Below are positions 60,369 to 64,000 of a stretch of 64,000 nucleotides of DNA, in pieces; within the stretch, counting starts at the first letter, position 1; each line of letters starts with the position of its first letter. The DNA is taken from positions 1-64,000 of the forward strand of contig CAZIOP010000001.1 in the NCBI GenBank assembly GCA_964540895.1, read 5' to 3'. A program made the translations under genes and the position numbers. The notes under the pieces were generated by a model. It had not been told where the DNA came from. It was given only the letters and a program-made list of their open reading frames with translations, and searched no databases. The DNA comes from Patescibacterium sp964540895. Its GTDB lineage: Bacteria; Patescibacteriota; Patescibacteriia; Patescibacteriales; Patescibacteriaceae.

Positions 60369-61685
60369 TTATTTTTGAGCAAGTTTTGTAAATTGTTCCC
60401 CTCTATCCTTGTAGTTTTTAAATAGACCAAAGCTCGCACAAGCTGGCGACATAAGAATAATATCATTCTTTACTGCTGCCGATTGAGCAAGCTTAATAGC
60501 TTGAGTCATACTGTTAGCTATTTTAATTTTTTTAGAGTCATAATCAACTTTTTTCAATGCAATTTGAATTTTTGGTAAAGCTGCTCCTTTAAACAGAATA
60601 AGATATTTAGTTCTGTTTTTTATTTCTTTAGCTAGTTTAGTAAAATCAGATCCTTTGTCAGCTCCACCAGCAATTAATATTACTGGTTGATGAAAAGATG
60701 TTAGGGCAGTAATAGTAGCAGAAGGTGTCGTGGCAAAACTATCATTATAATATGTAATGGTATGTTTGATGACAACTTTTTCTAAACGGTAGGGTAGCCC
60801 TTTAAAGTTTTTGACTGCAGTCGCAATATTTTTTTTCGAAACGTTAATTACTTTAGCTACAGCTATGGCAGCAGCAATGTTTTCTTTATTGTGCTCACCC
60901 ACTAAACGGGAAGGAAGGGAAGAAGTGGTAAAGAATATTTTTTTAGAGTTACTATTTTTAATACCTGGACGTTGTTTAAGTGTTGTATTAATAATGGCTA
61001 TATCACCTTTCTTTTGGAACTTGAGAAGGTTTAATTTTGCTTGCCAATATAAGTTGAATGAAACATGGTGATTGGGGTTCTGTTTGTCAGCTGGTGCTAA
61101 ATGCTCAGGTGAGAGATTCGTAATAACTCCTATTCCAGGTGAAGAAGTCATATCTTCCAATTGAAAACTTGATAACTCTAAGATAACCCAATCAGTTTTT
61201 TTAATTTTAGAAATAAATTCAAAGGGCGCTACACCAATATTACCACCAAGCCACACTTTTTTTCCCCCTTGTTTTAATATGGAGCAGATTAAGCTTGAAG
61301 TTGTGCCTTTGCCTTTAGTACCAGTAACACCAATAATATTTTTTGTGGGGCATAGGTCCATAAATACTTGCATCGGTGATATAACCTGTATGTGTTGTTG
61401 CTTCAATTGTTTTCTAAGAGTTGGTGAAAAAAACGCTCCTGGTGAACGAATGATGACAGTAAACTTTTTTAGTTGTTGTATATTTGGTTTACTAGTTTTC
61501 CAGGTAATATGTGACCATTGTTTTAATTTAGGATAAGTTATTTCTATTGATTTACGACTATGAAAAGAGAAAATAGTTACTGGAGAGTATATTTTTTTAG
61601 TAATCAAAAATTTTAATAGAGCATAGTTTTCTGAACCAAGTCCTACTAAAGCAAGTTGCTCTTTTGATATATCTGTTATTTTCAT
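60369..61685 (-). CDS. murD: UDP-N-acetylmuramoylalanine--D-glutamate ligase
   Basis: 438 aa. P-loop GVTGTKGKGTTSS (near 116-128), ELSSFQLE, NLSPEHL and LIAGGADKGSD are Mur ligase motifs of the MurD type. It adds D-Glu to the peptidoglycan precursor in the cytoplasm. Its ATG overlaps the polA stop (ATGA), so the pair are translationally coupled. Confidence 0.94.
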   Translation of the reverse strand: MKITDISKEQLALVGLGSENYALLKFLITKKIYSPVTIFSFHSRKSIEITYPKLKQWSHITWKTSKPNIQQLKKFTVIIRSPGAFFSPTLRKQLKQQHIQVISPMQVFMDLCPTKNIIGVTGTKGKGTTSSLICSILKQGGKKVWLGGNIGVAPFEFISKIKKTDWVILELSSFQLEDMTSSPGIGVITNLSPEHLAPADKQNPNHHVSFNLYWQAKLNLLKFQKKGDIAIINTTLKQRPGIKNSNSKKIFFTTSSLPSRLVGEHNKENIAAAIAVAKVINVSKKNIATAVKNFKGLPYRLEKVVIKHTITYYNDSFATTPSATITALTSFHQPVILIAGGADKGSDFTKLAKEIKNRTKYLILFKGAALPKIQIALKKVDYDSKKIKIANSMTQAIKLAQSAAVKNDIILMSPACASFGLFKNYKDRGEQFTKLAQK

Positions 61686-64000
61686 ACTGGTTTCATATCA
61701 ATCCAGTTTTTGCCATGTTTGGCATCAACAATAACTGGAATAGATAATTTAATAACCCCTTCCATTATCTTTTGGATTTTTGGTGTAACTTCTTTAATAA
61801 CTTTGGGGTCTACTTCAAAAACTAATTCATCATGAACTTGAAGTAGTAAGGCTACTCGACCTTGATATTCTGTATCAATTAAGTCTTTAACCTTAATCAT
61901 AGCAGTTTTTATCATGTCTGCTTCTGTGCCTTGAATAGGAGTATTGATGGCCATACGCTCAGCCCCTTTGCGAATCATAATATTAGTGGCGTTAATTTCT
62001 TCAAGATAACGTTTGCGGCCAAACAGTGTTTCTACATAGCCTTTCTTTTTAGCTTCGGTAATCGTTTCCTCAACGTACTTTTTGATATTTTTGTAAGCTG
62101 CAAAATATTCATCAATAAAGTTCCGTGCTTCATCGTATGAGATATCAGCGGTTTGTGAAAGTCCATGTGGACCCTGGCCATAGAGAATACCAAAGTTAAT
62201 TGTTTTAGCTTGGCGGCGCATATCAGCCGTTACTTTAGAAGCTGGTACATGATTAATTAGCGCGGCGGTAGCAGTATGAACATCTTGACCTTCTTTAAAA
62301 GCTTTTTTTAACTGCGGATCATTGGCAATATGAGCAGCAATTCTTAATTCAAGTTGAGAGTAATCGAGGCTTAATAATTCACAACCTGGCTTGGCAATAA
62401 AGGCAGCACGAATTTTTCTTCCAAGTTCAGTGCGAATTGGAATATTTTGTAAATTAGGATCAATTGATGAGAGCCTACCAGTCGCTGCAATAGTTTGATT
62501 AAATGAAGTGTGAATACGACCCGTAACTGGGTTAATCAATTCAGGTAAGGTTCGGACATAGGTCGAAGCTAATTTAGTAACTTCGCGGTATTCAAGAATC
62601 AAATCAATAACTTCATGTTTACCTTTTAGTTTAGTTAATTCATCAGCGCCAGTAGAAATACCTGTTTTGGTTTTTGATAACCCAGCGGTGGAAATTTTAA
62701 GATTAGTAAATAAAATCTCTTGTAATTGTTTTGGTGAAGAAATATTAAATGTCTTGCCACATAATTTCCAGACTTTTTTTTCAATAGCTACAATTTGAGC
62801 ATCTAATTCTTTTTCAAATTTTTTTAAGTAGACAGTATCAAGACTAATTCCAGTTAATTCCATATCAATCAAACAATCAGTTAGGGGTATTTCAATTGTT
62901 TCAAATAATTTTTTTAGATTTTCTTTGACTAAGGCCGGCGCTAATTTTTTGTAAAGTCTAAAGGTAATATCAGCATCCTCACACGCATAGCAACCAAGAC
63001 GTTCAACTGGAACAGTGTCATACCATAATTTAGTTTTGCCAGTTCCTAGTAAATCTTCACCAGAAATTTTTTCAAAGTTAAGCCAACGTAACGCCAAGTT
63101 ATCAAGGCTATACTGACGATTGCCAGGGTTAAGGACATAAGCTGCAATCATTGTATCAAAATCAAATGATGCCACTGTAATACCAAATTGACGTAAGATT
63201 TTTATATCAAATTTTCCATTATGGGCAACTTTTTTAACAGTTTTCTTCTCTAAAATTGGCTTTAATTTTAGTAACCAGGGATGAATTGATATCTTTGTTT
63301 CCTTGTTTTGCCAGTTAAAGAGGTCACCTTTTTTTCTGGAATCAGTAGCTAAAGAAGGTTGGTTAACAGAAATATAATAGGCTTCACCTTCTTGCCAGCT
63401 AAAACTTAAACCAAGTAGGGTAGAAGTAATAGCATCAAGACCATTAGTTTCGGTATCAAAAGCAAAGATTTTTTGTTTTTCTAATTTCTTAAAAAAAGTT
63501 TGAAAAGCTTTTTCTTCAGTAATTACCTCATATTTAAATTCATTATCATTACGAGTAAATTTATCTTCTGCTCTAGCTGTAGAGAGTAAAACTGCAGCCT
63601 TTTTGTCAGCTACTCCAGTTTGCACTAAGCGAGGTAAAAGGGATTTAAATTCTAATTCATTAAATAGTTTAGTTGCTGTTTCACGATTAAAGCCTCCAAA
63701 GTGTAGTTTGTCGGGATTAAATGGAAAATCAATGTCACATCTAATCGTGGCTAAGTCATGACTCATAAAAGCATCTTCTTTATGAATTTCCAATAATTCT
63801 TTGATACGTGGTTTTATTTTTTCTGATTTTATATTCTTGTATAAGTTTTTTACTGTTTTAAATTCTTGTAATAATTCAACAGCAGTTTTTTCGCCAATAC
63901 CTTTGACACCAGGGATGTTGTCACTTGGATCACCACGCAAAGCTTTGTATTCAATAATTTGCTCCACTTCAAGACCATAGCGTTGACGTACTTGTTCTCG
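61682..64000 (-). CDS. polA: DNA polymerase I (5' part beyond the window)
   Basis: Open through the right edge, so partial; about 772 aa visible. The visible part starts near the end of the 5' nuclease domain (helix-hairpin-helix GDPSDNIPGVKGIGEKTA), then a 3'-5' exonuclease domain with DTETNGLD (the conserved Asp and Glu of proofreading), and the polymerase with motif A LDYSQLELR, motif B RRQAKTINFGILYG and motif C VHDELVFEV. It fills repair and Okazaki gaps. Upstream of murD. Confidence 0.97.
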   Translation of the reverse strand, partial: REQVRQRYGLEVEQIIEYKALRGDPSDNIPGVKGIGEKTAVELLQEFKTVKNLYKNIKSEKIKPRIKELLEIHKEDAFMSHDLATIRCDIDFPFNPDKLHFGGFNRETATKLFNELEFKSLLPRLVQTGVADKKAAVLLSTARAEDKFTRNDNEFKYEVITEEKAFQTFFKKLEKQKIFAFDTETNGLDAITSTLLGLSFSWQEGEAYYISVNQPSLATDSRKKGDLFNWQNKETKISIHPWLLKLKPILEKKTVKKVAHNGKFDIKILRQFGITVASFDFDTMIAAYVLNPGNRQYSLDNLALRWLNFEKISGEDLLGTGKTKLWYDTVPVERLGCYACEDADITFRLYKKLAPALVKENLKKLFETIEIPLTDCLIDMELTGISLDTVYLKKFEKELDAQIVAIEKKVWKLCGKTFNISSPKQLQEILFTNLKISTAGLSKTKTGISTGADELTKLKGKHEVIDLILEYREVTKLASTYVRTLPELINPVTGRIHTSFNQTIAATGRLSSIDPNLQNIPIRTELGRKIRAAFIAKPGCELLSLDYSQLELRIAAHIANDPQLKKAFKEGQDVHTATAALINHVPASKVTADMRRQAKTINFGILYGQGPHGLSQTADISYDEARNFIDEYFAAYKNIKKYVEETITEAKKKGYVETLFGRKRYLEEINATNIMIRKGAERMAINTPIQGTEADMIKTAMIKVKDLIDTEYQGRVALLLQVHDELVFEVDPKVIKEVTPKIQKIMEGVIKLSIPVIVDAKHGKNWIDMKPV

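Noticed and set aside
1..64000. Alternative genetic code with UGA as glycine, known in some CPR
   Set aside because: Core genes such as rbfA and polA end at TGA at the family's normal length, so TGA is a stop codon here.

Overview
The window looks like a chromosomal segment of a Candidate Phyla Radiation (Patescibacteria) bacterium. This rests on AT-rich, densely packed core genes in the standard genetic code, short CPR-style housekeeping proteins, a lone XerC/D-type recombinase beside rpsO-pnp, a solitary membrane-anchored peptide-binding protein, and several conserved membrane proteins of unknown function. The lineage within CPR cannot be fixed from the sequence. No rRNA operon or CRISPR array is present.

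Layout. Positions 1-3.4 kb hold two large secreted proteins with type IX secretion (T9SS) C-terminal sorting domains, a Bacteroidota/Ignavibacteria trait not expected in CPR. Positions 3.8-12.56 kb are an accessory array ending at a tRNA-His gene. The 3' half of tRNA-His plus its flank occurs three times (7736, 10908, 12485), and shorter versions of the same boundary occur at about 3870, 4834, 5473 and 6195. The boundaries divide the region into about six gene cassettes encoding membrane proteins, lipoproteins and unknown proteins. The two rightmost cassettes share a left-end module (inverted repeat, 11-bp iterons, promoter). None encodes a recombinase; the nearest is the Xer-like gene just past tRNA-Arg (12724-13689). 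This is the most unusual feature of the window.

From 12.7 to 64 kb the genome is mainly core: rpsO-NYN-pnp-permease; der-pth; LCP protein; gyrA; rpsA; ftsH; rnj with a uracil-DNA glycosylase; tRNA-Leu; oligopeptide-binding protein; rny; dnaQ-like/ruvB/queA; infB-rbfA-nrnA-cvpA-tatD; a complete F-type ATP synthase operon (atpB to atpC); a beta-carbonic-anhydrase-like protein; a LysW-like zinc ribbon; murD; and polA, which is cut by the right edge. RNA decay is well represented (PNPase, RNase J, RNase Y, an NrnA-type phosphoesterase and two NYN-domain proteins). Small accessory islets sit between core genes at 27.7-28.9, 32.6-33.3 and 51.7-52.4 kb.

Two initiation styles coexist. Core genes inspected here start without a Shine-Dalgarno (SD) motif, and some have a TATAAT box 5-7 nt before ATG, predicting leaderless mRNAs. 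The accessory genes at 1919, in cassettes 5 and 6, and in the three islets carry strong SDs and mostly have TTGACA-17-TANNNT promoters with long leaders. This suggests the accessory genes were acquired from SD-using bacteria or are expressed by a different route.
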